DNA from: Candidatus Acidiferrum typicum
GTDB taxonomy: Bacteria > Acidobacteriota > Terriglobia > Acidiferrales > UBA7541
Assembly (NCBI GenBank): GCA_025463055.1
Contig: JAOAPV010000005.1
Location: 62,001 to 126,000, forward strand
Reading direction: 5' to 3'
DNA: 64,000 nucleotides
The notes under the pieces were generated by a model, which was not told the origin of the DNA, did no database searches, and saw only the letters and a list, made by a program, of their open reading frames with translations. Shown piece by piece: positions 44,427 to 54,564 of this stretch; position 1 is the first letter of the stretch, and each line of letters begins with the position of its first letter. The position numbers were made by a program, and so were the translations under genes.

Positions 44427-46133
44427 TTGAAGCAATTCAACGTCCTATTGGCTGCATTTGCGCTCATTGCCGCAGCGACTGTTGCGGCACATAACGGCGG
44501 AACGGCGGGAACCTCTGCCGTCACGTTTCGCGATATCACGCAGCAATCTGGAATTCATTTCACCCACAACAATGGAGCATTCGGAAAGAAATTTTTGCCG
44601 GAAACGCTGGGCCCAGGTGTCGCTTTCATTGATTACGACAATGATGGCTGGCCCGATATTTTGCTGGTCAACGGTATGGATTGGCCAGGCCACGCCCAGA
44701 GGCACACCACACCCAAGCTCTATCACAACAATCACGACGGAACGTTCACCGACGTAACGCACAAGGCCGGTCTCGACGTGGAGATGTACGGCATGGGTGT
44801 TGCCGTAGGCGACTACGACAACGATGGCTTGGCCGATCTCTTTATCACCGCGCTGGGACAAAGCCGCCTCTTTCACAACCACGGTAACGGCACATTCACC
44901 GACGTGACGCAGAAGGCCGGACTCAGCGGTCCTCGCGAGCTGAGCACAAGCGCCGCATGGGTGGATTACGATAAGGATGGCCGCCTGGACCTCGTGGTTG
45001 GCAACTACGTGCAATGGACACAGGAATCCGATCTCTACTGTACGCTGGACGGCAAGAACAAATCGTACTGCACTCCCGAATCCTACAAGGGCACGGCGGC
45101 GCGGCTCTGGCATAACCGGGGTGACGGAACGTTTGAAGATGTTACGCAGAAAGCGGGGCTTGGCGAACCCACCTCCAAAACAATGGGCATCGCCGTCCTC
45201 GATTATGACAATGACGGCTGGCCCGATCTTCTGTTTTCAAATGACACGCAGCCCAACAAGCTCTACCGCAACAATGGCAACGGTTCCTTCTCCGAAAAGG
45301 GCGTGATCGCCGGCGTGGCATTCAGCGAAGATGGCGTCGCGCGTGCCGGCATGGGCGTGGACGCCTCAGATTACGATCATTCCGGCTTTTCCAGCGTTAT
45401 GATCACCAACTTTTCGAACCAGATGCTCTCGCTCTATCACAACGAGGGCAAGGGCTTGTTCGTTGATGAAGCACCGCAATCTGCGATCGGACGCGCCACA
45501 CTTCTCACACTAGGCTTCGGCTGCTTCTTCTTCGATTACGACCTTGACGGCTGGCCAGATATTTTTGTGGCCAACGGTCACATCGATCCTGAAATTCAAA
45601 AAGTGCAAGCGAACGTCAAGTACGCGATGCCACCACACCTGTTTCGCAACCTTGGGAAAGGAAAATTCGAAGAAGTGACGAGCACGATGGGGTCCGCATT
45701 CATCGTTCCGCGCGTCGGCCGCGGCGCCGCTTATGCGGACATCAACAATGACGGACGCCTCGATTTGCTGCTCTCCACGAATGGCGGTCCTGTCTATCTA
45801 TTTCGCAACGAAGCGCAAGCTGCCGCTGCCTCGAATCGCAGCTTGCGACTCAAGCTCGTGGGCACAAAATCCAACAAGGATGGGATCGGCGCTGTCGCGC
45901 GAGTTACTTCCGGTGGCGACACACAAACCCAGATGCTGCGCAGTGGCTCGAGTTATCTCTCTTCGAGCGAACTCGTCCTAACTTTTGGCCTGGGCCAGCA
46001 CGACAAAGCTGACGGCATTGAAATTCGCTGGCCCAGCGGCCAGGTCGATCACCTATCAAGTGTAGCTGCCGGTCAGACCGTTACCATTACAGAGGGAAAA
46101 GCCCAAACCTCAGCTCGTCCGTACGCGAAATAA
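44427..46133 (+). CDS. Secreted CRTAC1-like beta-propeller protein (ASPIC/UnbV)
   Basis: A 568-residue paralogue of the protein at 39081-40775. It has a Sec-type signal (about residues 1-21) where the other has a Tat signal. Calcium-type FG-GAP/VCBS motifs include DYDNDGWPDI, DYDNDGLADL, DYDKDGRLDL, DYDLDGWPDI and DINNDGRLDL, and the ASPIC/UnbV domain ends the protein (IEIRWPSGQVDHLSSV). The start is TTG at 44427 with GAGG close by. It is 14 bases downstream of the AhpD-like gene, and a hairpin follows the stop. Confidence 0.88.
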   Translation: MKQFNVLLAAFALIAAATVAAHNGGTAGTSAVTFRDITQQSGIHFTHNNGAFGKKFLPETLGPGVAFIDYDNDGWPDILLVNGMDWPGHAQRHTTPKLYHNNHDGTFTDVTHKAGLDVEMYGMGVAVGDYDNDGLADLFITALGQSRLFHNHGNGTFTDVTQKAGLSGPRELSTSAAWVDYDKDGRLDLVVGNYVQWTQESDLYCTLDGKNKSYCTPESYKGTAARLWHNRGDGTFEDVTQKAGLGEPTSKTMGIAVLDYDNDGWPDLLFSNDTQPNKLYRNNGNGSFSEKGVIAGVAFSEDGVARAGMGVDASDYDHSGFSSVMITNFSNQMLSLYHNEGKGLFVDEAPQSAIGRATLLTLGFGCFFFDYDLDGWPDIFVANGHIDPEIQKVQANVKYAMPPHLFRNLGKGKFEEVTSTMGSAFIVPRVGRGAAYADINNDGRLDLLLSTNGGPVYLFRNEAQAAAASNRSLRLKLVGTKSNKDGIGAVARVTSGGDTQTQMLRSGSSYLSSSELVLTFGLGQHDKADGIEIRWPSGQVDHLSSVAAGQTVTITEGKAQTSARPYAK

Positions 46134-46145
46134 TTTTGGGGAGTG

Positions 46146-46166
46146 CGGTGGCTGCCACCGGTTTTG
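46146..46166 (+). terminator. Terminator-like hairpin
   Basis: CGGTGG-CTG-CCACCG (46146-46160) forms a 6-base-pair stem with a 3-base loop and is followed by GTTTTG. It lies between the convergent CRTAC1-like and RND genes, as expected for a transcription stop, though the T run is short. Confidence 0.5.
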
Positions 46167-46191
46167 CAGCTGATCTAAACGGCCGAACCGA

Positions 46192-49100
46192 TCAAACGGC
46201 TTGCGCTTTGCTTCGATACAGATAGTAGTGAATCGCGGGCGTGAAAATCAGTGACAGAACCATGGAGCTAAGCAGCCCGCCAACCACGGCAATCGCCAGC
46301 GGCTGCAGCATCTGCGACCCCTTCCCGATGGCAAACGCAAGCGGCAGCATCCCCGCAATCGTTGCGAGCGCCGTCATCGCAATCGGCCGTAACCTGCGCC
46401 GGCCAGCCTGGATCATCGCCTCTTCCGCAGAGAGCCCAATATCGCGGAACCGATGTTCGGCATCCAGCAGCAAGATTCCGTTCTTCGCCACGATGCCAAT
46501 GACCATAATCATGCCCATGAACGACGCAACGTTGAAGCTCATTCTGGTTACGAGCAACGCCACAAAACCGCCGAATGTAGAAAGCAATGCCGAAGCCAGG
46601 ATTGCAGTCGGCGCGGAGAACGTGCGAAATTCAAACAGCAACACCGCAAACAAGAGCACCAACGCAAGAAACAAGACAATCAGCAAATCGTGAAACGACT
46701 TCTGCTGTTCCTGGTACAGCCCTCCATATTCCACCCGGATCGTCGACGGAAGATGTAGATCGTTGACCGCTTTCTGCACAGCCGCAATGCCGGAGCCCAG
46801 GCCCACGCCTTCGAACCGGCCTGTCACCTGCACCAGACGCTGCAGATTTTCGCGCCGAATCTCCGTCTCGCCTGGGTCCGTGGCCACGGTTGCCAAGGAT
46901 CCGAGTGTAGCGGTGCGGCCGCTCGCGCTGTTGAGCAGCGTATTGCTCATCTGATCCAACGAAGCGCGGCTCTGATCGGGAAATCGCACGCGAATCGTAT
47001 AAGAACGATCATTCAAAATCACCGGTGTAGCCGCCGGCTCGCCCCCTAAGACCGCCGACGCATCGATGGCAACTTCCTCGGGAGCAAATCCTGCTCGCGC
47101 CGCCACCATCGGGTCCACTTGATAGGTAACTGACGGTCCGCTGACCGTGTTTTCCACGCCGTTCAGCACATCCACCACGCCTTTGATCTTGCTGATCGCC
47201 TCGCCAACTTTTGAAGCCGTGTCATTCAAGAGTTTGCCGTCCTGAGCAAACAGCTTGATCACGATGGGTTCGGGCTGGCTGGTCAGGTCGCCGATCATAT
47301 CTTGCAGAAGCTGGATGAATTCCACCTTGGTGGCCGGCTCGCTCTCTTCAATTTGCGAGCGCACATCCGCCATTACTTCATCGATGCCGCGATCCCGGTT
47401 ACTCTTCAGCTTCACGGTAAAGTCGCCGTTGTTCGCCTCAGTAACTGCGGCCGGACCCAATTGCAAGCCGGTGCGGCGGGAGGTATTCTCCACCTCCTTT
47501 GTGTGTCGCAGAATGTCTTCGATGCGCAAGAGGATTTGGTTGGATTCGGCCAGCGAACTCCCCGGGGGCGTGAAGTAGTCCAGAATGAACCCGCCTTCAT
47601 CCATGCCCGGCAGCAGATCCGTCTCGAGAAATTTGTAGCACACGAAAGAAAGAACCACGATGGCCACGGATCCGGCAATCAGGGTCCACGGCTGCCTCAA
47701 GGCCGCCCGCATCACTCGACTATAGAACTCCACCACGCGCCCGAAGAAGCCGGAGAGGTGTGCTTCCTCCGCGGCCAGCAACGCTGCCATGTCCGGTCCT
47801 TCGGACGAACTAGCGGCAGCTGGCGCGGTGTCCTTCCTGCGGACAAGATATTGGCTGAGTGCCGGCGTCCACGACAGCGCCAGAAGAAGGGAAGTGAGCA
47901 GCGAAACTGTCATCGTAATCGCTAAAGCTCGAAAGAAACTGCCGGTAACACCTGTGATCGAAACCAGCGGAAGAAAAACGACGATTGGAGTAATCGTCGA
48001 ACCGATCAGCGGGACCGTGAGCTCACTTAGTGCGCTCTGGATGGCCTGCAGTCGCTTTTGCCCCGCGTCGCGGTGCAACACGATATTTTCAAGGACGACG
48101 ATAGCGTCATCGATCACCAGTCCGACCGCCGCCGCAAGTCCCCCAAGCGTCATCAGATTGAAACTCTGATTCGTCATTTTCAGGACGATGAACGTGATCA
48201 GCAGCGTGATTGGGATCACCAAGCCTGCAACCAGCGACGTGCCCCAATCTCGCAAAAACAGCACCAAAATAATGGAAGAGAGCACAATCCCCAGCAGCAC
48301 GGCATCCCGAACGCTGGAAATCGAGTCATGCACAATGGTCGACTGATCGTAGAACGGTTCGAGATGCACACCCGGCGGCAGCCCAGGCGCAAGCTCATGA
48401 ACCAGCGTATGAACTTCGTTCGCCACATCAAGCGTATTGCTTTCCGGCTGACGATTCACGTTCAGCAGCACGGCGGGCTTGCCGTTAGCCGTCACGATGG
48501 TGTACGTCGGCGCAACGGATGGCGTTACTTTCGCAATGTCACCGAGGCGTACCGGGACGCCGGTCGGTGGAGACTTGACTACGATTTGCCCGATCTGGTC
48601 TGGCGAGCGCACCTGTCCACTGATCAGTCCAAGGACGAGCTGATGCTCGTGCTCAATCAAACCAGGCGAATCGATCAGGTTGGTCTTCTTAATGGAATCG
48701 AGGATGTCTTGTACGGTGACGCCGGTAGAAAGCAGTCGCACCGGATCGGGCGTCACCAGAAACTCCGGCACGCGTCCGCCCTGCACAACCACCGACGCGA
48801 CGCCATTCAACCTGTTCATGCGCGGCTTGAGATCGTATGTCGCGATCTCCCACAGTCTGTTTTGCGGAATCACGTCGGACGTGAGGCTGTATCCGATGAT
48901 TGGAAACGCGGCAAACGATAGCCGGCGCGTCTCCATCTTTGCCGTCGGCGGCATCTCCGCTTGCATACGCGCCACTACTGCGTCCACGCGTTGCAATGTC
49001 AAAATCATGTCGGAGTTCCAGTCGAAGAAAAGGTCGACTTCAGCGGAACCTCGGCTCGTGACTGACCTCACACTCGTCAGCCCTGGCACGCTATTTACAG

Positions 49101-49353
49101 CCTCTTCGATTGGACGCGTGATCGTGACCAACATCTGATCGATCGGCATCACGCCGTTGTCGACACCGATGACAATTCGCGGGAAGTCCGTGTTGGGAAA
49201 AACCGAAATCGGAATACTGAAGGCGAGATAGCCGCCGATTAAGGCCAGAATGATTGTAAGGAACAGCACTGGCCGCGACAGCCTGTGAAACCAGGGCGTG
49301 CGTTCTTCCTTGGGTCGCGGCCCACCGCTCTTCAGATCCGAACGAGGCTCCAT
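46192..49353 (-). CDS. RND efflux transporter, inner-membrane pump
   Basis: A 1053-residue AcrB/CusA-type proton-driven pump with twelve helices and two large periplasmic loops. Signatures: PVLFLTIILALIGGYLAFS for TM1, TRPIEEAVNSVPG, the TM4 motif with tandem acidic residues in AAVGLVIDDAIVVLENI, and the second-half MSFNVASFMGMIMVIGIVAKNGI. The type (hydrophobe or metal export) is not clear from sequence alone. The adaptor stop is six bases upstream, so adaptor and pump are cotranslated. The membrane-fusion and TolC-like genes and a two-component system complete the locus. Confidence 0.94.
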   Translation of the reverse strand: MEPRSDLKSGGPRPKEERTPWFHRLSRPVLFLTIILALIGGYLAFSIPISVFPNTDFPRIVIGVDNGVMPIDQMLVTITRPIEEAVNSVPGLTSVRSVTSRGSAEVDLFFDWNSDMILTLQRVDAVVARMQAEMPPTAKMETRRLSFAAFPIIGYSLTSDVIPQNRLWEIATYDLKPRMNRLNGVASVVVQGGRVPEFLVTPDPVRLLSTGVTVQDILDSIKKTNLIDSPGLIEHEHQLVLGLISGQVRSPDQIGQIVVKSPPTGVPVRLGDIAKVTPSVAPTYTIVTANGKPAVLLNVNRQPESNTLDVANEVHTLVHELAPGLPPGVHLEPFYDQSTIVHDSISSVRDAVLLGIVLSSIILVLFLRDWGTSLVAGLVIPITLLITFIVLKMTNQSFNLMTLGGLAAAVGLVIDDAIVVLENIVLHRDAGQKRLQAIQSALSELTVPLIGSTITPIVVFLPLVSITGVTGSFFRALAITMTVSLLTSLLLALSWTPALSQYLVRRKDTAPAAASSSEGPDMAALLAAEEAHLSGFFGRVVEFYSRVMRAALRQPWTLIAGSVAIVVLSFVCYKFLETDLLPGMDEGGFILDYFTPPGSSLAESNQILLRIEDILRHTKEVENTSRRTGLQLGPAAVTEANNGDFTVKLKSNRDRGIDEVMADVRSQIEESEPATKVEFIQLLQDMIGDLTSQPEPIVIKLFAQDGKLLNDTASKVGEAISKIKGVVDVLNGVENTVSGPSVTYQVDPMVAARAGFAPEEVAIDASAVLGGEPAATPVILNDRSYTIRVRFPDQSRASLDQMSNTLLNSASGRTATLGSLATVATDPGETEIRRENLQRLVQVTGRFEGVGLGSGIAAVQKAVNDLHLPSTIRVEYGGLYQEQQKSFHDLLIVLFLALVLLFAVLLFEFRTFSAPTAILASALLSTFGGFVALLVTRMSFNVASFMGMIMVIGIVAKNGILLLDAEHRFRDIGLSAEEAMIQAGRRRLRPIAMTALATIAGMLPLAFAIGKGSQMLQPLAIAVVGGLLSSMVLSLIFTPAIHYYLYRSKAQAV

Positions 49354-49359
49354 CTGCGG

Positions 49360-50754
49360 CTACTCCTTACCGTTTCCTGCAGATTTTGCCGCACCGCCCG
49401 GACTTGCTTTCTTCTTTTCGTCGGTCTTTTTCTCCGCGGTATCGTTCTCACCCTTCTTTTCGTCGCCCGCGTCGGCGCTCGCCTTGTCCTCCGCGGCCGC
49501 TTTTTCGATCTTGATCTGCGTCCCGTCCGGCAGTGCGTACCCGCCGGAGGTAATCACCGGATCTCCTTGATTAATCCCAGCCACTATCTGGGCCTCGTCT
49601 CCGCTTCGAATGCCCACCTGTACCTTTTTCTGATGTGCCTTTTCGTCCGAACCAGCCAGCACCACGTATTCGGCGCCTTCCGCATTCTTGAAAACCGCTG
49701 CCGTCGGCACCACGACGGCATCCTTTGCGGTCTTCGCCGTCATCGCAACCGTGACGGTGATCCCCGGGCGCAGCGCCGGATCGGGCTTGCGCGCCTCCAC
49801 CCACACTTCAACCGTCGTGCTTCCGGGATCAAGCGCTGGGCTCACGAGACTCACACGAGCCTTCAGCGGCTCGTCCAAACCTGCAACCCTGATTTCCGCC
49901 GGATTCCCAACGCTAAGCGGCGCCGCTTCGGACTGTGGGATATGCGATTTCGCAATCAGCCTGCTCAAGTTCATCACCGTGAGCATCGGTTGATTCGCCG
50001 TCGCCAAGTCGCCTTCATACAGCGGCCGATCCGTCACAACTCCATCGATTGGGCTTTTGATCATCGAATAGCTGAGCTGTGCTATCGTGCTGCGATACTT
50101 CCCTTCCGCCGATTCTTTCGTCCCCTGTGCGGACTTCAATTGCGCTTCTTTTCCGAGGCGCCGCATGTCGGCGACCTGCCTCTCCGCTTGTTCGTACTGG
50201 CTCCGAGCTTGCGCCAGCGCCACTTCCGCGGCATCCACGTCACGCCGCGCAATTGCGCCCTGCTGCAGAAGTTCTTTTCGGCTCTCATAAATCTTCTGCT
50301 GCGCCTCGTATGCAGCCTTCGCAGCCTGTGCGTCTAATTCCGCCTTTTGAATTTGCTGCGGCAAAGTCATTCCCACCGTCATTACGTAATTCGCTTCCGC
50401 TATATCGTAATCGCCTTTGCTCGCCTCCGCGGACGCCGACAGGTCCGCATTCTCCAACTCCGCGATCAATTGGCCTTTTTTCACGCGCGAGCCTCGTTGC
50501 ACCAGAAACTTCTTCACGGTCGATGTAATCTTGGGCGCCACCGACGCCTGTTCCAGCGGGAACACTACCGCTTCCACCGTAATGATCTGCGCTATCGAGC
50601 CGCGCTCTGCGGGCGTGACTTCCACACTGACCACCGGCTCCTTTTCCTGTTGTTGCCCGCCACAACCCGCCGCGATCAGTAAGACCCCCGCGATCGTAGC
50701 CAGCAGCATCGAGCCTTTATTTGGTGGAAATTTAGATTTCAGTGCTGTTCTCAT
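49360..50754 (-). CDS. RND periplasmic adaptor (membrane-fusion) lipoprotein
   Basis: A 464-residue adaptor. The N-terminus has a lipobox, LLIAAGC, so it is tethered to the inner membrane through lipid. The HlyD/AcrA-type layout follows: biotinyl-lipoyl half-motif in ITSTVKKFLVQRGSRVKKGQLIAEL, a coiled-coil hairpin (EAQQKIYESRKELLQQGAIA), and the second half-motif in YSMIKSPIDGVVTDRPLYEGD. The tail is rich in Lys, Glu and Asp. The ATG at 50754 overlaps the TolC-like gene's TGA as ATGA; the longer open frame into that gene is not used. Confidence 0.93.
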   Translation of the reverse strand: MRTALKSKFPPNKGSMLLATIAGVLLIAAGCGGQQQEKEPVVSVEVTPAERGSIAQIITVEAVVFPLEQASVAPKITSTVKKFLVQRGSRVKKGQLIAELENADLSASAEASKGDYDIAEANYVMTVGMTLPQQIQKAELDAQAAKAAYEAQQKIYESRKELLQQGAIARRDVDAAEVALAQARSQYEQAERQVADMRRLGKEAQLKSAQGTKESAEGKYRSTIAQLSYSMIKSPIDGVVTDRPLYEGDLATANQPMLTVMNLSRLIAKSHIPQSEAAPLSVGNPAEIRVAGLDEPLKARVSLVSPALDPGSTTVEVWVEARKPDPALRPGITVTVAMTAKTAKDAVVVPTAAVFKNAEGAEYVVLAGSDEKAHQKKVQVGIRSGDEAQIVAGINQGDPVITSGGYALPDGTQIKIEKAAAEDKASADAGDEKKGENDTAEKKTDEKKKASPGGAAKSAGNGKE

Positions 50755-52175
50755 GGAGTCGTCAACACTCCTGTCAAAGTCTGCAAATTCGCCAGTGCCA
50801 CGCGGTACCGCACCGCGCCATCCTGATACGCAGCATTTGCCGCCGCAAACGTGGTTTGCGCATCCACAACCTCTAAAACCGTCGACTCGCCGTTTCGATA
50901 GCGAAGCGTTATCAATTTCTGGCTTTCCTCCGCCAACTGTGCGGAGCGTTGTAAGCCTTCTAACTCGTTCAGCGCCGTTTCCGCTTCCGCGTACAGCGAT
51001 TGAATTTCCGCAAGCAATTTCCTTTGCGCAAACGAAAGTTCGCGTTTCACCTGCGCCTGGCGCAACCCTGCTTGCTTCACGCGGCTTTGCGTAGTGCCCC
51101 AATTCCATACTGGAATATTCAGGGTCGCCACAATTGAAGAGCCCAGGTTTGAAACCTTGCCGCCACCTCGAATGGCGGTATTCGCCGCGAAATGGGATGC
51201 ATCAATCCCATAGAAATAATCGATCGATAAAACTGGTAAATACCCGGCGCGCGCACCGAAAACATCGTGACCGGCCTGCTGAACGGCAGCGAGTGCCGCG
51301 CGAAGATCGGGATTGTCCCGCGCCGCTCTCTGCTGTACTTCCGCGAGCGTAGGCAAGGGAACGGACTGATGTAAGTCCTCCGCGACTTCGAAATTTTCGT
51401 TAAAATCAGGAAAAATCAGCACTGCCAGATTGAGGCGCGCGTTCAAATAGCCAAGCTGTGCTTCCCGAAGTTGTCGCTGGCGATCCCGCGCTTGTAGTTC
51501 CGCCTTGATCACGTCGGAATGTGCGATCTCGCCGCCGTTTTCAAGTTCCTGAGTAACTTTCAGAAACCGATCGCCCTCCTCTGCAAGCCTTTTCGACGCC
51601 TCCAATTTCAGCTGCGCGGCCGAAATCGCGTAATAATTCTGGACGATAGTAACCACTAGCCCTCGCGAGGCGATTTCTGCCTGCGCTTTCGCAACCGCGG
51701 CTGCTGCGCCCATTCGCCGAAAATTCGCAACAGCCGCTGCATCGAAGACTTGGTGCACGTCCGCCTGGCTGAGGTATTCGTGCACCGCGTTATTCGCAAT
51801 GAATATGACCGGCGCTCCGATGAATGGCTCAGTGCCCAGCGGAATGCCTTGCGTATAGATTGCCGAATTGTTGTACGTAACTGTCGGAAGTAGCGCGTTG
51901 CGCGCTTGCGTGCGATCTTGGCGTGCCAGCGCCGCGGTAGTCAGTGCCGCTTGAAATGGCACGCTGTTTTTGCGACCGCGGTCCAGCGCATCTTGCAATG
52001 TCACACGCAGCGGCGCTGCGGCGGGAGCGCTTGCCGGCTCTGCTTGATGTGCTGGCTGTGCGGTTTGGGGGGCCGGAACCGGCTCCGTATTTGCCTCCTG
52101 CGCAACCGAAGGCAGCGTACAAACGAAGAATATGAGCCCCGCCGCGGCCCACCGCACCCTACAACGCCCTTTCAT
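50751..52175 (-). CDS. TolC-family outer membrane efflux protein
   Basis: A 474-residue exported outer-membrane channel. The signal peptide at the start (MKGRCRVRWAAAGLIFFVCT, ending about SVAQ) decides the ATG at 52175, supported by AGGAG 10 bases upstream. Two copies of the OEP helical-hairpin repeat are visible, with typical segments NSAIYTQGIPLG and long coiled-coil helices (RYRNGESTVLEVVDAQTTFA). It forms the exit duct for the RND pump encoded behind it and is overlapped by the adaptor gene. Confidence 0.92.
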   Translation of the reverse strand: MKGRCRVRWAAAGLIFFVCTLPSVAQEANTEPVPAPQTAQPAHQAEPASAPAAAPLRVTLQDALDRGRKNSVPFQAALTTAALARQDRTQARNALLPTVTYNNSAIYTQGIPLGTEPFIGAPVIFIANNAVHEYLSQADVHQVFDAAAVANFRRMGAAAAVAKAQAEIASRGLVVTIVQNYYAISAAQLKLEASKRLAEEGDRFLKVTQELENGGEIAHSDVIKAELQARDRQRQLREAQLGYLNARLNLAVLIFPDFNENFEVAEDLHQSVPLPTLAEVQQRAARDNPDLRAALAAVQQAGHDVFGARAGYLPVLSIDYFYGIDASHFAANTAIRGGGKVSNLGSSIVATLNIPVWNWGTTQSRVKQAGLRQAQVKRELSFAQRKLLAEIQSLYAEAETALNELEGLQRSAQLAEESQKLITLRYRNGESTVLEVVDAQTTFAAANAAYQDGAVRYRVALANLQTLTGVLTTP

Positions 52176-52343
52176 AAGCTGTTGCTCCTGAAACTGCCGA
52201 CCGCCTGAGCCCCACATGCGCAAATGAGATTCCTCCGGCCTGGGTAAGGACTGCACCCGAAACTGCGCTGCAATGCTCGCAAGCTGCGAGCATCGCACAC
52301 AGGTCCGCAACCACACGCTAGCGTGGTAAAGATAAACTGGCGA

Positions 52344-53813
52344 TTAACGGATGAGCGGCGCGGCAGGTAAAGGCACGGAGGCTTGTGCAGGCAGAAGCGC
52401 GCTGAACGTGCTGCCGCTTGAGTCGGACCGTGCCAGGATCAAGCGCCCATGATGGGCTTCGGTAATCCATCTCGCGATCGACAGCCCGAGTCCCGCCCCG
52501 CCGCCGTCATTCTCCGACCGCGTCCTAGCTTTGTCCGCGCGGAAAAAGCGCTCGAACACGCGTTCCTGCAACTCCTCAGGGATGCCCGGACCGGAATCTG
52601 TCACGCTCAGCGCGTACTCAACACCGGAGCGTCCGCACGAAACCGTAACACGACCTCCCGCGGGCGTGTACTTGATCGCGTTGTCCAGCAGATTCAGAAT
52701 CATCCGCCCCAGCAGCGCTTCATCCGCGCAAATCGGCAATTCCTCCAGGACTTCGCAAGTGAGCGTAATCTGCTTCGCTGACGCTAGCGACCGGGCCGCA
52801 TGCGTGCAATCCGCAACCAATTCGTCCAGATAGAAACCCCGCGGCGACAGTGGGTACTGCCCCGCGTCTGCTCGCGTCAGCGTGAAGAGATCCTCCACGA
52901 TCTGTGTCAGCCGGTGCGCCTCCGCGTGCAGCACCGCCAGGGACTCGCGATACTCCTCCGCCGGCCGCTCCGCGCGCGAAAGCGCCACTTCTGACTCACC
53001 CCGCAAAATCGCAGCAGGCGTACGCAACTCGTGCGACGCATCGGACATAAATCGCCGCTGCCGCTCGAACGATTGGTCCACGCGCTCCAGCAGCTCGTTG
53101 AACGATGCCGCCAAGCGGCCGAGTTCATCCCTGGCGTTTTGAATCGGCAAGCGCTCGTGCAAATTCTCCGCGCTGATCCGCCCAGCCTGGCTGCTCATGG
53201 CCACCACTGGCGCGAGACTTTTCCTGGCCAAGAAATACCCGCCCACGCTCGCGAGAAATATCGCAATCGGAATCACCCAAGCGAATGTGGCGCGTACCTC
53301 TTCCAACATTTCCTGTTGCGGATGAAGCGATTGCAGAATGACCAGCGTATAGGTCTGGCCCTTAAGCGGAAATTTCCGAACGAATGCGCGGTAGCCGCTC
53401 CTGCCGCCCTTCATATTTTCAAACAAGCGGTCCACACCGGCAGAATCCGCCAGCAGTTTTTGGAATGCCGCCGAAGAAAGCAGCCCGCTAGGCGGCGGCT
53501 CATTCGGCAGATCCTGTGAAGAAGTCAGCATTCCCCCGTTTGGCTCAAGCACCGCGAAAACGTGATCGCGGTAGTGATGTTCGGTGATTGCCTCTTGTAC
53601 CGCATGGCGCGGAGCATCTGCGCCATAATCATCCAAAACTTCAGCCCGTACAGTACTTAAGAAGGCTTCCGAAAGTTCCGCCAGGTTGCCATCGGTCCGC
53701 TGCAACGTGCTGCGCCAAAAAATAAAATAGGTAATTAGCGCCAGCAACACCAGAAAAAGCGCAAGCAAGCCCGTGTACCACAGCGTGAGCCGGACCCGCA
53801 CCGAATCAAGCAT
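52344..53813 (-). CDS. Sensor histidine kinase of the RND locus
   Basis: A 489-residue membrane kinase of the CusS/BaeS type. TM1 is at about 8-32 and TM2 near 170-190, a HAMP linker follows (ARKSLAPVVAMSSQAGRIS), the HisKA phosphoacceptor is in FMSDASHELRTPAAI, and the ATPase domain has NLLDNAIKYTP, DSGPGIP and GGAGLGLSIAR. The ATG at 53813 overlaps the response regulator's stop by eight bases; the frame upstream of it is not real. It likely senses a substrate of the pump and drives its expression. Confidence 0.93.
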   Translation of the reverse strand: MLDSVRVRLTLWYTGLLALFLVLLALITYFIFWRSTLQRTDGNLAELSEAFLSTVRAEVLDDYGADAPRHAVQEAITEHHYRDHVFAVLEPNGGMLTSSQDLPNEPPPSGLLSSAAFQKLLADSAGVDRLFENMKGGRSGYRAFVRKFPLKGQTYTLVILQSLHPQQEMLEEVRATFAWVIPIAIFLASVGGYFLARKSLAPVVAMSSQAGRISAENLHERLPIQNARDELGRLAASFNELLERVDQSFERQRRFMSDASHELRTPAAILRGESEVALSRAERPAEEYRESLAVLHAEAHRLTQIVEDLFTLTRADAGQYPLSPRGFYLDELVADCTHAARSLASAKQITLTCEVLEELPICADEALLGRMILNLLDNAIKYTPAGGRVTVSCGRSGVEYALSVTDSGPGIPEELQERVFERFFRADKARTRSENDGGGAGLGLSIARWITEAHHGRLILARSDSSGSTFSALLPAQASVPLPAAPLIR

Positions 53814-54564
53814 GGCTCTTTCTCGTCGAAGAATTGCCTTTGCCGCGATTCTGCGTCGGGCTATCCGCTTCCTGTTCCACAGCCACCGCCTCGCCGGCAA
53901 TGCCAAAAAAGTAGCCCGCCCCGCGCCGCGTGTGCAGTAGCGGCTTCCCTGCTCCCGAATCAATTTTCCGCCGCACTCGGTTCACGTAAACCTCGATCAA
54001 GTTCGAAAACGGGTCGAAACTCTCATCCCACACGTGCTCAGCAATTTCCGCGCGGCCCACAACGCGCCCGGCATTGCGCGCTAGAAACTCGATCAACGCA
54101 TACTCCTTGGTGGTGACCGGAATATTCCGCCCTCCCCGCGCCACAGTTTGCGCACCAGTATCCAGCACGAGGTCCGCCACCGTGATTTGCGCCGGCCGCA
54201 ATTCCCCGGACCGCCGCAGCAGCGCGCGCAGCCGCGCCAGCAGCTCGCGAAATTCAAACGGCTTGGTCAGATAATCATCCGCGCCATGATCCAGTCCGGT
54301 GATGCGGTCCTCCACGGCATCGCGCGCGGTGAGCATTAGGATCGGCATGCGCTGTCCGGCGCGCCGCAGTTCCCGGCACACCTCAAATCCGTTGCGCCCA
54401 GGAATCATCACGTCCAGGATTATTAGGTCGTACGTGTTGATCGCCGCTTGGTACAGCGCATCATCTCCGTTCACACTCACGTCGACCGCATAGGCTTCCT
54501 CGCGCAGCCCTTTCGCCACAAACCGCGCAATGCGCGGATCATCCTCAACAAGCAGCAGCCGCAT
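53806..54564 (-). CDS. OmpR-type response regulator of the RND locus
   Basis: A 252-residue regulator. Receiver domain with acidic VEDD near residue 6-9, phosphoacceptor Asp51 in LIILDVMIPG, and LTARDAVEDRITGLDHGADD and TKPFEFRELLARLRALLRR beyond it. The winged-helix DNA-binding domain spans about 128-225 (VTTKEYALIEFLARNAGRVV, VYVNRVRRKID). Followed by a basic tail. The ATG at 54564 is preferred over the upstream ATG. It is the first gene of the RND operon region and overlaps its kinase gene. Confidence 0.94.
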   Translation of the reverse strand: MRLLLVEDDPRIARFVAKGLREEAYAVDVSVNGDDALYQAAINTYDLIILDVMIPGRNGFEVCRELRRAGQRMPILMLTARDAVEDRITGLDHGADDYLTKPFEFRELLARLRALLRRSGELRPAQITVADLVLDTGAQTVARGGRNIPVTTKEYALIEFLARNAGRVVGRAEIAEHVWDESFDPFSNLIEVYVNRVRRKIDSGAGKPLLHTRRGAGYFFGIAGEAVAVEQEADSPTQNRGKGNSSTRKSHA

